Source: Kordiimonas lipolytica (GTDB taxonomy: Bacteria > Pseudomonadota > Alphaproteobacteria > Sphingomonadales > Kordiimonadaceae). Taken from it: DNA of 64,000 nucleotides. The position numbers and the translations under genes are program-made. The stretch is taken from positions 62,001 through 126,000 of the forward strand of contig NZ_LRUB01000035.1 in the NCBI RefSeq assembly GCF_001550065.1, in the 5' to 3' direction. Positions 7,801-16,089 of the stretch are shown here, one piece after another. The notes beneath the pieces were generated by a model that saw only the letters and a list, made by a program, of their open reading frames with translations, searched no databases and was not told where the DNA came from. Every line of letters starts with the position of its first letter. Positions within the stretch are counted from its first letter, which is position 1.

Positions 7801-10155
7801 TAGCGGCTCACCTTCTGCGTTTACCGCAAGAATGGAAAGCGACGCCGGTTCGCTGCTGTCGAAATGGCCATCATTGTCGGGCTTGATGCCAAGCATGACA
7901 GGCGCGCGCCCAACGGGAAGCCACATGCCGTCCTGAACCGGGCGGCCGCCGACATCCCGCACTTCCGCCATCAACTTCGCGCGAAGAGGCAGCGTGGTGT
8001 CAGGCAGTTGGTCCACAAGAAGCGCTATCCTGCCGAGGCCGTCTTCACCGGTCTTGAACTCAAGCGGCTCCAGCTTCTCTGGTGTAAACTCGTCCTGCGT
8101 CAGGCCGAACTGATAGCCTTTCCAATCGTCAAACGGGGCAGGATCAGCCTCGAGCGACGCATAGAGGGTGCCTGAAAGGTTGCCAGCGGGCGCACCATAG
8201 AGGAAGTCTGCCTGGACATGCACCTCAAGCGGGGCGCCAGCTTTCAGTTCCTCTTCCACCGTTTCCAGCTTGGCGGTCAGGCGTTCGGGGACAAAGTCAT
8301 CTACCTGGAAAAAGGCACTGCCAACGCTTGTCTTGTCATCGTCGGCATAGAGGTTGGCGCGCCACTGGCCAGTCCGCGCGGCCGGTGAAAGCTGATAATT
8401 GAAGGCATAGCTGCCAAGTGCATCGCCAGTGATGCGTTCCTTCAGGGCTTCGACGCCGTCAGGACGGGTGATCACCAGGCTTAGCGGCAGGTTTGCCACA
8501 GCGTGGGCTTCGGCATCCCTCATTAGCCCGGACAGCATCACCTTTTCGCCAGGGCGGTAGATGCCGCGCTCCGTGTAGAGGAAGCCGTCAAGCGGCCCCG
8601 CGGGCATGCGACCTTCGGTGCCCCTGTCGCTCAGGTCAAGCGCAGGGCCTTGCAGTTTGACGAAATTATAGTCGCCGTCATCGGTGCTGATGGACAGTGC
8701 CATGGGCGTGTTGCCGCCTTTGCCGCGCATCAGTTCGGCAGCGATGGTGGCGCGGCCTGTTCTGTCGGTCGTGGTTTGGGTGAGCGTGTCATTGTTGCGG
8801 GCAATCACGGTAACAGTGGCGTTCCTGACCGGCTTCGCGCTTTCAAGGGAATTGACAAACACATGCATACCGTCTGCCCCCTGAAGCGACATAACGCCCA
8901 GGTCGGAGATCACCATCCACTGGGTCTGGCGTGGCGTCCACCGGTTCCGTGTTTCATCATTTTCAGGGCTTGCCACAAGCGCATAAATGCCAGGCTGGAT
9001 GGTTTTCAAAAACTCACGGACCGGCACAAGTGTCGTGACATCTTTATTCTTCGCATTGTCGATGTCGATGCTGCCTTCCCAGACAAGCTCGCCCAGGTCG
9101 TCCTGCAGGTTCCGCTCTGACCATATATTCAGGTTCTGGCCGTCCATCCCCGTTTTCAGCCACGGGACAAGGCCCCTGTCTGGCACGCGGTAGAGGCTAA
9201 GGTTTGCGCTATCCAGATTGACGCTCTTGAGCGGGATGGTCTCATCGCCCACTTGCGGCAGGATATAGGTGCCGTTGCCAAACAGGACACGGGCCTCCCG
9301 GTCCGGCACCGTGAAGGTGCGCTTTGCGTCCGCATAAAGCTTTGCGTCAGGCTTGCCGGGTAAACCTGCAAGAAGGGTGACGGATAGCGTGTCGCCATAC
9401 GTCATGCCGGTCAGGCAGATGCGCCTGCCTTCGCCGCGTACGGCGATATCCCGCTCGCTTTCAAACCGGACATAATCCCGAACAGGAATGGGAAGTGGGT
9501 CCTTAATGGGATGCGATAGCACAAGGCAAGCGCGGGGTGTCTGGCCTTCAACATCCATCACTTGGTCGACAATGCGCAGGGTGAAGCGTCCCTCTACGCT
9601 ATTGAGCCAGGTTTGGCGCGTGTTCTCGCGGTGGATTGCCTGCGCGTCCTTGAGCGTGGCCAGGGCTTCCGTTGGCTGATTTTCTGCCAGCATAACCTGG
9701 GCAAAGGCATCAAGTGCTGCGGCCTTGTCCCTTGCCGTGTTCGCTATCGTGAGGAGGTGCCAGGCGGCGCCGTAAGCATCCTCAAGCTGCCCTATATTAA
9801 GTCTATTGACCGCGAGGTCACGCCATGCAGTGGCATCGGTAGGGTGCTGGGCAAGTTTGAGCTCTAGCCTGAACCGCTTTTTGAAGGCTTTGATATCGTC
9901 GTTGGTGACAAGTCCGGGGGCATCCTTATCAAGCGCATCAGAAAGGTCGATATCTTCAGCTGACTGTGCAGTTTCAAGCGCCCTCAACTCCTCCGCCCGG
10001 GCCTGTGCCTCTTCAAGCAGCCGTTCTGCTGTCGCTGATCGGTCTTCCAGAACTATGGGGGAGGTGATGCCGCCGTCATCCGACAAAGCGGGCGGTGTGG
10101 CAGTCTGGAAAAGACAAATGGTGGCGAGCAGCAAAAAGGCGGCGAGACGGCGCAT
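4888..10155 (-). CDS. yfhM: Bacterial alpha-2-macroglobulin (MG domains, thioester)
   Basis: A 1755-residue periplasmic protease trap. The order is signal peptide (about 1-25), a helical stretch, MG1-like and macroglobulin beta domains through the middle, a bait region, then the terpenoid-cyclase-like thioester domain. The thioester motif CSEQ is intact, with Cys1313 in the YPYRCSEQ context, so covalent capture of an attacking protease is possible. Upstream of pbpC with a 2-bp gap, it forms the standard A2M-PBP1C pair. Unlike E. coli YfhM I see no lipobox. The cysteine at 14 follows ATI, which lipoprotein signal peptidase would not favour, so this one is probably soluble in the periplasm or held in another way. 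Family call firm, localisation inferred. Confidence 0.93.
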   Translation of the reverse strand: MRRLAAFLLLATICLFQTATPPALSDDGGITSPIVLEDRSATAERLLEEAQARAEELRALETAQSAEDIDLSDALDKDAPGLVTNDDIKAFKKRFRLELKLAQHPTDATAWRDLAVNRLNIGQLEDAYGAAWHLLTIANTARDKAAALDAFAQVMLAENQPTEALATLKDAQAIHRENTRQTWLNSVEGRFTLRIVDQVMDVEGQTPRACLVLSHPIKDPLPIPVRDYVRFESERDIAVRGEGRRICLTGMTYGDTLSVTLLAGLPGKPDAKLYADAKRTFTVPDREARVLFGNGTYILPQVGDETIPLKSVNLDSANLSLYRVPDRGLVPWLKTGMDGQNLNIWSERNLQDDLGELVWEGSIDIDNAKNKDVTTLVPVREFLKTIQPGIYALVASPENDETRNRWTPRQTQWMVISDLGVMSLQGADGMHVFVNSLESAKPVRNATVTVIARNNDTLTQTTTDRTGRATIAAELMRGKGGNTPMALSISTDDGDYNFVKLQGPALDLSDRGTEGRMPAGPLDGFLYTERGIYRPGEKVMLSGLMRDAEAHAVANLPLSLVITRPDGVEALKERITGDALGSYAFNYQLSPAARTGQWRANLYADDDKTSVGSAFFQVDDFVPERLTAKLETVEEELKAGAPLEVHVQADFLYGAPAGNLSGTLYASLEADPAPFDDWKGYQFGLTQDEFTPEKLEPLEFKTGEDGLGRIALLVDQLPDTTLPLRAKLMAEVRDVGGRPVQDGMWLPVGRAPVMLGIKPDNDGHFDSSEPASLSILAVNAEGEPLPARKLTAVWVKEHYSHTWYQTRGNWNYRTSVYDETLGEENLKSGDDGLVQVTRALPWGRYRLDVTDEGGNAVASRRFYVGWWMRSDNPDVPDGLELTVENDALQSGDRLQGFVKAPFEGMALLTIASDRVLETKTIELGKDGGTFDFKVKENWGPSAYILATAIRPNAGAISRLPVRATGLAWFSIDRQKRSKRILFDVPDTALPGQKVTIPFRIDGDRPDGPIKVTVAAVDEGILNITRFKSPNPDDFYFGKRRFAFDVRDVYGRLIRSEEGKRGTIRTGGDNLALEEVMVSGSRILKEDSNLFSPITRTTKTVALLERDIDLDENGQASVTLDLPDFMGRMRLMAVAAGKDAVGMGSANLTVRTPVVADLITPRFLAPGDKAKATFSIQNLSGKDGEFTVKLAATSDVIGLEAPTGTIALKNGERRDLTVSLTGQTIGTAGIELSVSGGDLPPVRRHYDISVRPAWPYMTQTARLTLRPGESGAADTPGPDAFYKGTVSQYLTVSSRPNLEAGRKFEELRAYPYRCSEQTVSRAMPSLFFGDLNRLYGLSLNEGEAANTIENAIMVLLDRQRSDGSFGLWNSYSSGYDWLDAYVTDFLLRAKDKGYYVPEGAVTLALSRLKRMVGQRGRGYPEATAYAHYVLARYGEVSASEVRYFADQFAKKLRSPISLAQIAGALSSVGEKDAAEQYFVRAIRASRGSMPYGDYGSSLRDIAAITTILSETGTDADHMAKLAEQLEAGVAKDQWLSTQEMAWLARAAASYAAPGDGVMRFTIGGEDVSAANGFWRKVLTADEGAAATVTNTGDMPVRLVHTLRGVSKTAPEKSANGFSYSRSFYSLEGKPLTAGTLPRNGRFVVLLSGSILVEAVQDPLLVDLLPAGLEIESTDVSGLAFLKNLSATEFSDARDDRFVAALPKPRYRRGKKTDFNVAYIVRAITPGDYVLPGPFVEDMYKPQYRYQGEASRLLITD

Positions 10156-10480
10156 GTTTATTCCCCATGACTAGACGTGTGTAGGTGTAACTATACCGCT
10201 AATTGTGGTCAAACCCGGACAGCTTTATGCCGGAACAGGGGAAAATTATGACCGCTGGGGCCCTCTGCCGGGGAAGGAGCTGCGGGCTGTCTGAGTTACG
10301 ATTCGCGTAGGGAATGCTGTTTCAGGGGTGATACTGACCTGGAGGGGAGGGCGAGGAGGTTTTGAGTGAAATGAATATAAAACAATGGTTTAAGGTTGTT
10401 TTTCTGGTTCGCCTGTGGCTTTTAATTTACAATTAACAAAAATGACTTATGTAATATCTATATTGAATGGAGCGATGCTG
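10156..10480. other. Divergent promoter region between A2M and the sulfide operon
   Basis: About 325 bp with no gene. The half nearest the A2M gene is GC-rich; the half nearest the peroxiredoxin becomes AT-rich and contains two short inverted repeats, listed separately. It must hold the promoters for both directions. No consensus -35/-10 pair is clear enough to annotate. Confidence 0.5.
10422..10464. promoter_or_regulatory. AT-rich dyads, candidate operator for the ArsR repressor
   Basis: Two perfect AT-rich inverted repeats lie 17-59 nt upstream of the peroxiredoxin start: TTAATT-N3-AATTAA at 10422-10436 and AATAT-N2-ATATT at 10453-10464. Repressors of the BigR/SqrR branch of ArsR bind AT-rich imperfect palindromes over their own promoters, and the operon encodes such a repressor. 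The link is inference from position and composition. Confidence 0.4.
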
Positions 10481-11149
10481 ATGACCGATGATATCAAGCC
10501 GGAAACTGCAGGACATATTCGCCCTTTGCGGTTGAATGACCCTGCTCCTGTTTTTGCCGCCCGCACGACCATGGGCGTGAAGTGCCTGACGGACTATCGC
10601 GGTAAATGGCTCTTGCTGTTTTCACACCCGGCGGACTTCACGCCTGTGTGCACCACAGAATTTATGGCGCTTGAGCAAGCGGCGGATAAATTCCGCGCGC
10701 TCGACTGTGAACTTCTGGGCCTGTCGGCGGATAGCATCTATTCGCACCTGGCCTGGATCCAGAATGTGGAAGAGCGGTTCGGCGTTACCATCAGTTTCCC
10801 GATTATCGAGGACCTGTCGCTGACCATCGCTGAAGCGTATGGCATGATCGATGAAACGTCGGTTAGTACGGCAACCATCCGTTCGGTTTTCTTTATTGAT
10901 CCTGAAGGCATTATTCGGGCGCAGGTTCACTATCCGGCCAGTGTTGGTCGTTCGGTGGACGAACTGCTGCGGGTTCTGATGGCCCTGCGGGCAACAGAAC
11001 AGGGTGAGCTTGCGGCCCCGGAAGGCTGGCATGCGGGCGACAAACTACTGAAGGCGCCACCGACCACAATTGAGGAAGTCCGTCACACCCAGAGCATGCC
11101 AAAAGAGGCGCGCCGCGACTGGTATTTCATGGAGGCCGGCGGTGACTAA
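10481..11149 (+). CDS. Peroxiredoxin, Prx6 / 1-Cys type
   Basis: A 222-residue thiol peroxidase reducing hydrogen peroxide, organic peroxides or possibly persulfides. The catalytic signature HPADFTPVCTTEF carries the peroxidatic Cys. The conserved Arg is in the TIRSVFFIDP strand, and the C-terminal extension matches the Prx6/AhpC-TSA long form. I set the start at ATG 10481, with GGAG at 10468-10471. The frame stays open 22 codons upstream to 10415, but that segment is AT-rich, unlike coding DNA, and covers the operator-like dyads. The stop overlaps the start of the ArsR gene by 8 bp, so the two are translationally coupled. First gene of the reactive-sulfur operon, an uncommon partner there. 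Confidence 0.9.
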   Translation: MTDDIKPETAGHIRPLRLNDPAPVFAARTTMGVKCLTDYRGKWLLLFSHPADFTPVCTTEFMALEQAADKFRALDCELLGLSADSIYSHLAWIQNVEERFGVTISFPIIEDLSLTIAEAYGMIDETSVSTATIRSVFFIDPEGIIRAQVHYPASVGRSVDELLRVLMALRATEQGELAAPEGWHAGDKLLKAPPTTIEEVRHTQSMPKEARRDWYFMEAGGD

Positions 11150-11558
11150 CGCGGGGCTCGATATGGTTCAAACGCAAGCGGCTGAGGTGGCGGGGCTGAT
11201 GAAAACCCTGTCGCATCCGAACCGGCTTTTGATCGTGTGCCAATTGATGGACGGTGAAAGCTCTGTCAGCCAGATCGAAGAAACCACAGGCGTTCGCCAG
11301 CCTACGCTGTCCCGTGAACTGGGGCGCTTGCGCGACGAGGGGTTGGTTCAGACCCGGCGTGAATCCAAGGCGGTTTTCTACAGCCTGAAAGACGACAGGC
11401 TCAGGGATCTGATGAATGTTTTGTGCAAGGCCTGGGGCGGTGAGGCCTTGGCTGCGCGTGAGCGGGCAGCAACAAGCGAACAACCCTTTTTCCCAACAAT
11501 TGAAGGGCGCCGGACAGGCCGTGTCCGGATCAAGCCTGACCCATACAGAAAAGACTAG
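11142..11558 (+). CDS. ArsR-family repressor, BigR/SqrR-like persulfide sensor
   Basis: A 138-residue winged-helix repressor. After LSHPNRLLIV comes Cys33 (QLMDGESSVSQIEE), then the recognition helix region RQPTLSRELGRLRDEGLV, the wing (SKAVFYSL) and Cys95 in the last helix (NVLCKAW). These are the only two cysteines. They sit where SqrR and BigR place the pair that forms a tetrasulfide bridge with reactive sulfur species, releasing DNA. Classic metal-binding ArsR motifs (CVC) are absent. GTG 11142 is chosen because GGAGG lies at 11131-11135 and it overlaps the upstream stop; ATG 11163 is a fallback. The gene is followed by persulfide dioxygenase and SQR, the usual targets of this regulator. 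Confidence 0.88.
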   Translation: MTNAGLDMVQTQAAEVAGLMKTLSHPNRLLIVCQLMDGESSVSQIEETTGVRQPTLSRELGRLRDEGLVQTRRESKAVFYSLKDDRLRDLMNVLCKAWGGEALAARERAATSEQPFFPTIEGRRTGRVRIKPDPYRKD

Positions 11559-11599
11559 CAGTGCTGGCAAGCACCAGCCTGCATATGAGGAGACAAGCC

Positions 11600-12463
11600 A
11601 TGAAACCGACAGTGACAAAGTTTTTTGACGAACCCACCTTCACCTTCAGCTATGTGGTGGCAGATCCGGCAACAAAGAAATGTGCCATCGTGGATTCAGT
11701 GCTGGAATATGCGCCTAATTCGGGCCGCACCAGCACGGCGGCCGCCGATGAGATCATTGCTTTTGTGCAGAAGCAAGGCCTTGAGGTGGAGTGGATCCTT
11801 GAAACCCACGTTCACGCCGACCATCTTTCGGCGGCGCCCTACCTGCAGGAAAAGCTGGGCGGCAAGCTGGCGATCGGCGCCAACATCACTGTAGTGCAGG
11901 ATGTATTCGGCAAGCTTTTCAATGCCGGCAGCGAGTTCGAGCGCGACGGCAGCCAGTTCGACGTACTGTTTGAAGACGGCGACGAATTCGCCATCGGTTC
12001 GATTTCGGCCAAAGCCATGCACACGCCAGGGCACACGCCAGCCTGCATGACCTATATCATCGGCGACGCCGGTTTTGTGGGCGATACGCTCTTTATGCCG
12101 GACTATGGCACCGCGCGCTGTGATTTTCCGGGCGGCGATGCCGCAACGCTGTTTGCATCCGTACAGAAGATTTTCGCGCTGCCGGATGAAACGCGCCTAT
12201 TCATGTGTCACGACTATAAAGCGCCGGGCCGCGACGACTATGCGTGGGAGACCACAGTTGGTGAAGAACGCCAGCGCAATATCCATGTGCATGACGGCGT
12301 GTCTGAGCAGGAGTTCGTCGATATGCGGACCAAACGCGATGCCACCCTGGATATGCCGCGCCTGATCCTGCCGTCTGTGCAGGTCAACATGCGGGCGGGC
12401 CACATGCCGCCAGAGGAAGATAACGGCATTCGTTACCTCAAGATCCCTGTCGACGCGCTTTAA
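11600..12463 (+). CDS. blh: Persulfide dioxygenase-like metallo-beta-lactamase-fold protein
   Basis: A 287-residue MBL-fold protein of the ETHE1/BLH group, which oxidises glutathione persulfide to sulfite using one iron. The metal motif THVHADHLSA (HxHxDH) is near residue 72-80, the second His lies in HTPGHTPA, and the Asp in GDTLFMPDYGTARCDFPGG, a segment highly typical of the ETHE1/BLH branch. ATG 11600 has GAGGAGA at 11587-11592; the open frame extends to 11561 but without a good site. It lies between the two-cysteine ArsR repressor and the SQR fusion, consistent with removal of the persulfide that SQR makes. The rhodanese partner that some BLH proteins carry is instead fused to the next gene. 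Confidence 0.9.
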   Translation: MKPTVTKFFDEPTFTFSYVVADPATKKCAIVDSVLEYAPNSGRTSTAAADEIIAFVQKQGLEVEWILETHVHADHLSAAPYLQEKLGGKLAIGANITVVQDVFGKLFNAGSEFERDGSQFDVLFEDGDEFAIGSISAKAMHTPGHTPACMTYIIGDAGFVGDTLFMPDYGTARCDFPGGDAATLFASVQKIFALPDETRLFMCHDYKAPGRDDYAWETTVGEERQRNIHVHDGVSEQEFVDMRTKRDATLDMPRLILPSVQVNMRAGHMPPEEDNGIRYLKIPVDAL

Positions 12464-12496
12464 GGCCGGGCAGAAGCGCAACCAAAGGAAAAAATC

Positions 12497-14248
12497 ATGG
12501 ATATCAGAAAAATCACCCCGGCGCTTTCCGTGTCGCCGCAAATTTCCCTGCAGGACATCAGTGTCCTCAAGGGGCTTGGCTTTAACGGCATCATCAATGT
12601 CCGCCCTGACGGGGAAGAAGACGGCCAGCCGACATCGAAGGAAATCGAGAAGCTGGCGGAAGTCAGCGGCCTTTCCTATGTGCATATTCCCGTTGTCTCG
12701 GGCCAGATCACTGAAGATGACATCAGGGCCTTTGCCAAGGCCCGTGCCAGCATGGTTGGTCCTGTGCTGTCATACTGCCGCACAGGCACGCGCGCTGTGA
12801 CCCTTTGGGCGTCATGCGCGGCGGCGAACCTGTCGACGGACGCCATTATCAAAACCGCTGACGAGGCGGGCTATGACCTTTCGGGCAAGGCCGCAGACCT
12901 GGACGCACGCCGCGATGCGGCGGCTGGTGCGAAGGTTGCTCCTGCGCCTGCCAAGGGCGGCCCGGCCCATGACGTTGTGATTGTTGGTGGCGGGGCAGGT
13001 GGCCTTGCCGCAGCCGCGAGCCTCCTGAAGCGCAGGCCCGGCCTTGATATTGCGGTGATCGAACCACGCGATACCCACTATTACCAGCCGGGCTGGACGC
13101 TTGTGGGCGGGGGTGTCTTCTCCCGCGATCAGACCAAGAGGGCGATGGCGGATGTCATGCCCAAGGGTGTGAAATGGATTCGCTCCGCCGTGGCGCGGTT
13201 CGAGCCCGCGCGCAACAGCGTGATCCTTGAAAGCGGTGACGAGGTGACATACCGCGCGCTGGTGGCGGCCCCCGGCATCAAGCTGATGTGGGAGAAGGTC
13301 AAGGGCCTTAAGGAAGCGCTGGGCAAAAATGGTGTTACGTCCAACTATATGTTCGATATGGCGCCCTACACCTGGGATCTGGTGAAATCCCTGAAGGGCG
13401 GGCGCGCGATCTTTACCCAGCCGCCCATGCCCATCAAATGTGCGGGTGCGCCGCAGAAAGCCATGTATCTGGCGTGCGACCACTGGAAGCGCTCTGGTGC
13501 CTTGAAGGACATTGAGGTTGAGTTCCACACGGCGGGCGGTGTGCTTTTCGGCGTGCAGGACTATGTGCCCGCGCTGATGGGCTATGTTGAAAAATACGGC
13601 GCCAAGCTCAACATGATGGAAAATCTTGTTGCGGTGGACGGCCCGAACCAGATGGCGACATTTGAGGTGACGGACGCCGACGGCAAGGTGACAACCGTTG
13701 AGCGCGGCTTCGACATGATCCATGTGTGCCCGCCTCAAGGGCCGCTTGATTTCATGAAAGGCTCCGCGATCGCTGATGAAGCCGGTTGGGTGGATGTGAA
13801 CGCGGAAACCTTGCAGCACAACAGCTTCGGCAATGTGTTCGGTATTGGCGACGGCTGCAATGCGCCAAACGCAAAGACAGCTGCGGCGGTGCGGAAACAG
13901 GCGCCTGTGGTGGCCAACAACGTGCTGGCGATCCTGGATGGCACGAGCAAAACTGCCCTTTACAAGGGCTATGGTTCCTGCCCGCTGACAGTAGAGCGCG
14001 GCAAGGTGGTGCTGGCCGAATTCGGCTATGGCGGCGAACTGCAGCCCACTTTCCCATCCTGGCTGGTAAAGGGCACCAAAGCGTCCGGGCTGGCCTGGTT
14101 CCTGAAGGAAAAGCTGATGCCGGCGCTATATTTTGACCTGATGCTCAAAGGGCATGAATGGCTTGCGGGGCCAGAGATCATCTCTCACGCGCCGCTCAAG
14201 CATGAAGCCAAGGATGCGTGTGATTTCACGCAATCCAAAACGGGTTAG
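12497..14248 (+). CDS. DUF442 sulfurtransferase-like domain fused to type II SQR
   Basis: A 583-residue fusion. Residues 1-125 are the DUF442 (TIGR01244) phosphatase/rhodanese-like domain with active loop CRTGTR (Cys94 to Arg99), a six-residue loop as in sulfurtransferases. An Ala/Pro/Gly linker follows (about 137-155). From 158 comes a sulfide:quinone oxidoreductase with FAD motif VVIVGGGAGGLAAA. The two redox cysteines expected for mitochondrial-type SQR are present: Cys315 in KCAGAPQK and Cys454 in GDGCNAPNAKTAAAV. SQR would oxidise sulfide at the membrane, pass electrons to quinone and hand the sulfane sulfur to an acceptor. The fused domain could relay that sulfur to glutathione for the upstream dioxygenase. 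Domain calls firm; relay inferred. Confidence 0.92.
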   Translation: MDIRKITPALSVSPQISLQDISVLKGLGFNGIINVRPDGEEDGQPTSKEIEKLAEVSGLSYVHIPVVSGQITEDDIRAFAKARASMVGPVLSYCRTGTRAVTLWASCAAANLSTDAIIKTADEAGYDLSGKAADLDARRDAAAGAKVAPAPAKGGPAHDVVIVGGGAGGLAAAASLLKRRPGLDIAVIEPRDTHYYQPGWTLVGGGVFSRDQTKRAMADVMPKGVKWIRSAVARFEPARNSVILESGDEVTYRALVAAPGIKLMWEKVKGLKEALGKNGVTSNYMFDMAPYTWDLVKSLKGGRAIFTQPPMPIKCAGAPQKAMYLACDHWKRSGALKDIEVEFHTAGGVLFGVQDYVPALMGYVEKYGAKLNMMENLVAVDGPNQMATFEVTDADGKVTTVERGFDMIHVCPPQGPLDFMKGSAIADEAGWVDVNAETLQHNSFGNVFGIGDGCNAPNAKTAAAVRKQAPVVANNVLAILDGTSKTALYKGYGSCPLTVERGKVVLAEFGYGGELQPTFPSWLVKGTKASGLAWFLKEKLMPALYFDLMLKGHEWLAGPEIISHAPLKHEAKDACDFTQSKTG

Positions 14249-14262
14249 GACCGAAAGGAAAT

Positions 14263-16038
14263 ATGCCAATGGCGGCATCCAAGCGCCTGTCCGCGATATT
14301 CCCGTGCCTTGAATGGGCGCGGGAGTATAACCGTGAAACGCTTATCAACGACCTGACGGCAGCGGTGATTGTGGTGATCATGCTGATCCCGCAGTCGCTT
14401 GCCTATGCAATGCTGGCTGGCCTGCCGCCTGAGGTGGGGCTTTATGCCAGCATCCTGCCGCTTGTGCTTTATGCCGTGTTCGGCACCAGCCGGACGCTGG
14501 CTGTGGGGCCTGTGGCTGTGGCGTCGCTGATGTCTGCGGCGGCGGTGGGTGCCGTGGTGAAGCAGGGTACGGCGGGCTATATAGAGGCTTCCATCCTGCT
14601 GGCGTTGCTTTCGGGTGCATTCCTGATGCTGATGGGGCTTTTCCGGCTTGGGTTTCTTGCGAACTTTCTGTCTCACCCTGTGATCTCCGGGTTTATTTCT
14701 GCCTCTGGCATCTTGATTGCCTTCAGCCAGCTCAAGCATGTGCTGGGCATATCCGCGAGCGGGCACACGCTTCCGCAAGTGGCCACCTCCCTTGCGCACA
14801 ACCTGCCTGACGTGAACGGCTATACGCTGGCGATCGGGGCGGGCTGCTTGGCGTTCCTCTATTTCGTGCGGTTGCGCCTAAGCGGCCTGTTGCAGGTGTT
14901 TGGTGTGCCCGAAAGCGTTGCTGGCTTTGTCGTCAAGGCTGGGCCTGTGCTGTCTGTTGTGGCAACGATCCTGATCGCAAGCACCTGGCAGCTGGACGCT
15001 GAAGGCGTTGCCATTGTTGGGGCTGTCCCAGAAGGGCTGCCAACGCTTGGTTTGCCTGCCATCCATATGGAGCTGGTGCGCGAATTGGCGCTGCCGGCCT
15101 TCCTGATCAGCGTGATCGGGTTTGTGGAATCGGTATCCGTCGCTCAGACGCTTGCGGCCAAAAGGCGCCAGCGGATCAACCCGAACCAGGAACTGATCGC
15201 CCTTGGGGCTGCGAACCTGGGGTCTGGCGTTTCCGGCGGTTATTCGGTCACGGGCGGCTTTGCCCGGTCTGTTGTGAATTTCGACGCGGGCGCGCAAACA
15301 CCGGCTGCGGGCGTATTTACCGCCATTGGCATTGCCGTTGCCACACTGTTCCTGACACCGTTGATCCATTATCTGCCCAAAGCCACGCTTGCCGCGACCA
15401 TCATTGTAGCCGTGCTGGCGCTGATTGACTTCCGCATGATCCGCGCAACCTGGATATATTCAAAGCGTGACTTCCTTGCCATGGCTGCGACCATCTTGCT
15501 GACGCTTGGTGTCAGCGTGGAAGTGGGTGTGGCGTCCGGCGTGACGCTTTCGATCCTGTTGCATCTTTATAAAAGCAGCCGCCCGCACTGTGCTGTGGTG
15601 GGCCTGGTCGCGGGAACCGAGCATTTCCGCAATATCCGAAGGCATGATGTGGAAACCTGCGACACCATGGTCACCTTGCGGGTAGACGAAAGCCTGTATT
15701 TTGCCAACGCGCGTTTTCTTGAAGATCAGGTCTATCGCCTGATGGCGGAAAACGAAAAGCTGAAGCATGTTGTGTTGATGTGCCCGGCGGTGAATGAGAT
15801 TGATGCAAGTGCGCTTGAAAGCCTTGAGGCTATCAACCATCGGCTGGAGGATGCTGGGGTGAAATTCCACCTGAGCGAGGTCAAGGGCCCGGTTATGGAC
15901 CGGCTGCAGCGGTCCCATTTCCTGGATGAGTTGAGCGGCCAGGTTTTCCTTACCCAATACCAGGCCTATCGGGCGCTGGCGAATGGCGAGCCATGCCGGT
16001 CGAATAAGGCACCAACGGGTGGGCATAACGAGGCCTGA
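14263..16038 (+). CDS. SulP-family anion permease with STAS domain
   Basis: A 591-residue inner-membrane transporter of the SulP/SLC26 family. Ten or more hydrophobic segments run from about 25 to 430, including the family signature PQSLAYAMLAGLPPEVGLY near residue 45. A cytoplasmic STAS domain follows (about 445-560, with NEIDASALESLEAINHRL). It starts 14 bp after the SQR stop, with GAAAGGAAA ahead of ATG 14263, so it is in the same operon. The likely job there is export or exchange of sulfite or sulfate made by sulfide oxidation, but SulP proteins also move bicarbonate and others, so substrate is inferred from context only. Confidence 0.9.
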   Translation: MPMAASKRLSAIFPCLEWAREYNRETLINDLTAAVIVVIMLIPQSLAYAMLAGLPPEVGLYASILPLVLYAVFGTSRTLAVGPVAVASLMSAAAVGAVVKQGTAGYIEASILLALLSGAFLMLMGLFRLGFLANFLSHPVISGFISASGILIAFSQLKHVLGISASGHTLPQVATSLAHNLPDVNGYTLAIGAGCLAFLYFVRLRLSGLLQVFGVPESVAGFVVKAGPVLSVVATILIASTWQLDAEGVAIVGAVPEGLPTLGLPAIHMELVRELALPAFLISVIGFVESVSVAQTLAAKRRQRINPNQELIALGAANLGSGVSGGYSVTGGFARSVVNFDAGAQTPAAGVFTAIGIAVATLFLTPLIHYLPKATLAATIIVAVLALIDFRMIRATWIYSKRDFLAMAATILLTLGVSVEVGVASGVTLSILLHLYKSSRPHCAVVGLVAGTEHFRNIRRHDVETCDTMVTLRVDESLYFANARFLEDQVYRLMAENEKLKHVVLMCPAVNEIDASALESLEAINHRLEDAGVKFHLSEVKGPVMDRLQRSHFLDELSGQVFLTQYQAYRALANGEPCRSNKAPTGGHNEA

Positions 16039-16040
16039 TG

Positions 16041-16063
16041 AGGGCGCCTCTAATGGGCGCCCT
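16041..16063 (+). terminator. Hairpin at the end of the sulfide operon
   Basis: A perfect 8-bp GC-rich stem (16041-16048 with 16056-16063) and 7-nt loop begin 3 nt after the permease stop. No T run follows, so it may act as a transcript-stabilising end or a weak, Rho-assisted terminator between convergent genes. Confidence 0.5.
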
Positions 16064-16089
16064 GCAAGCAGGCTGTACTGAAGCTGGTT

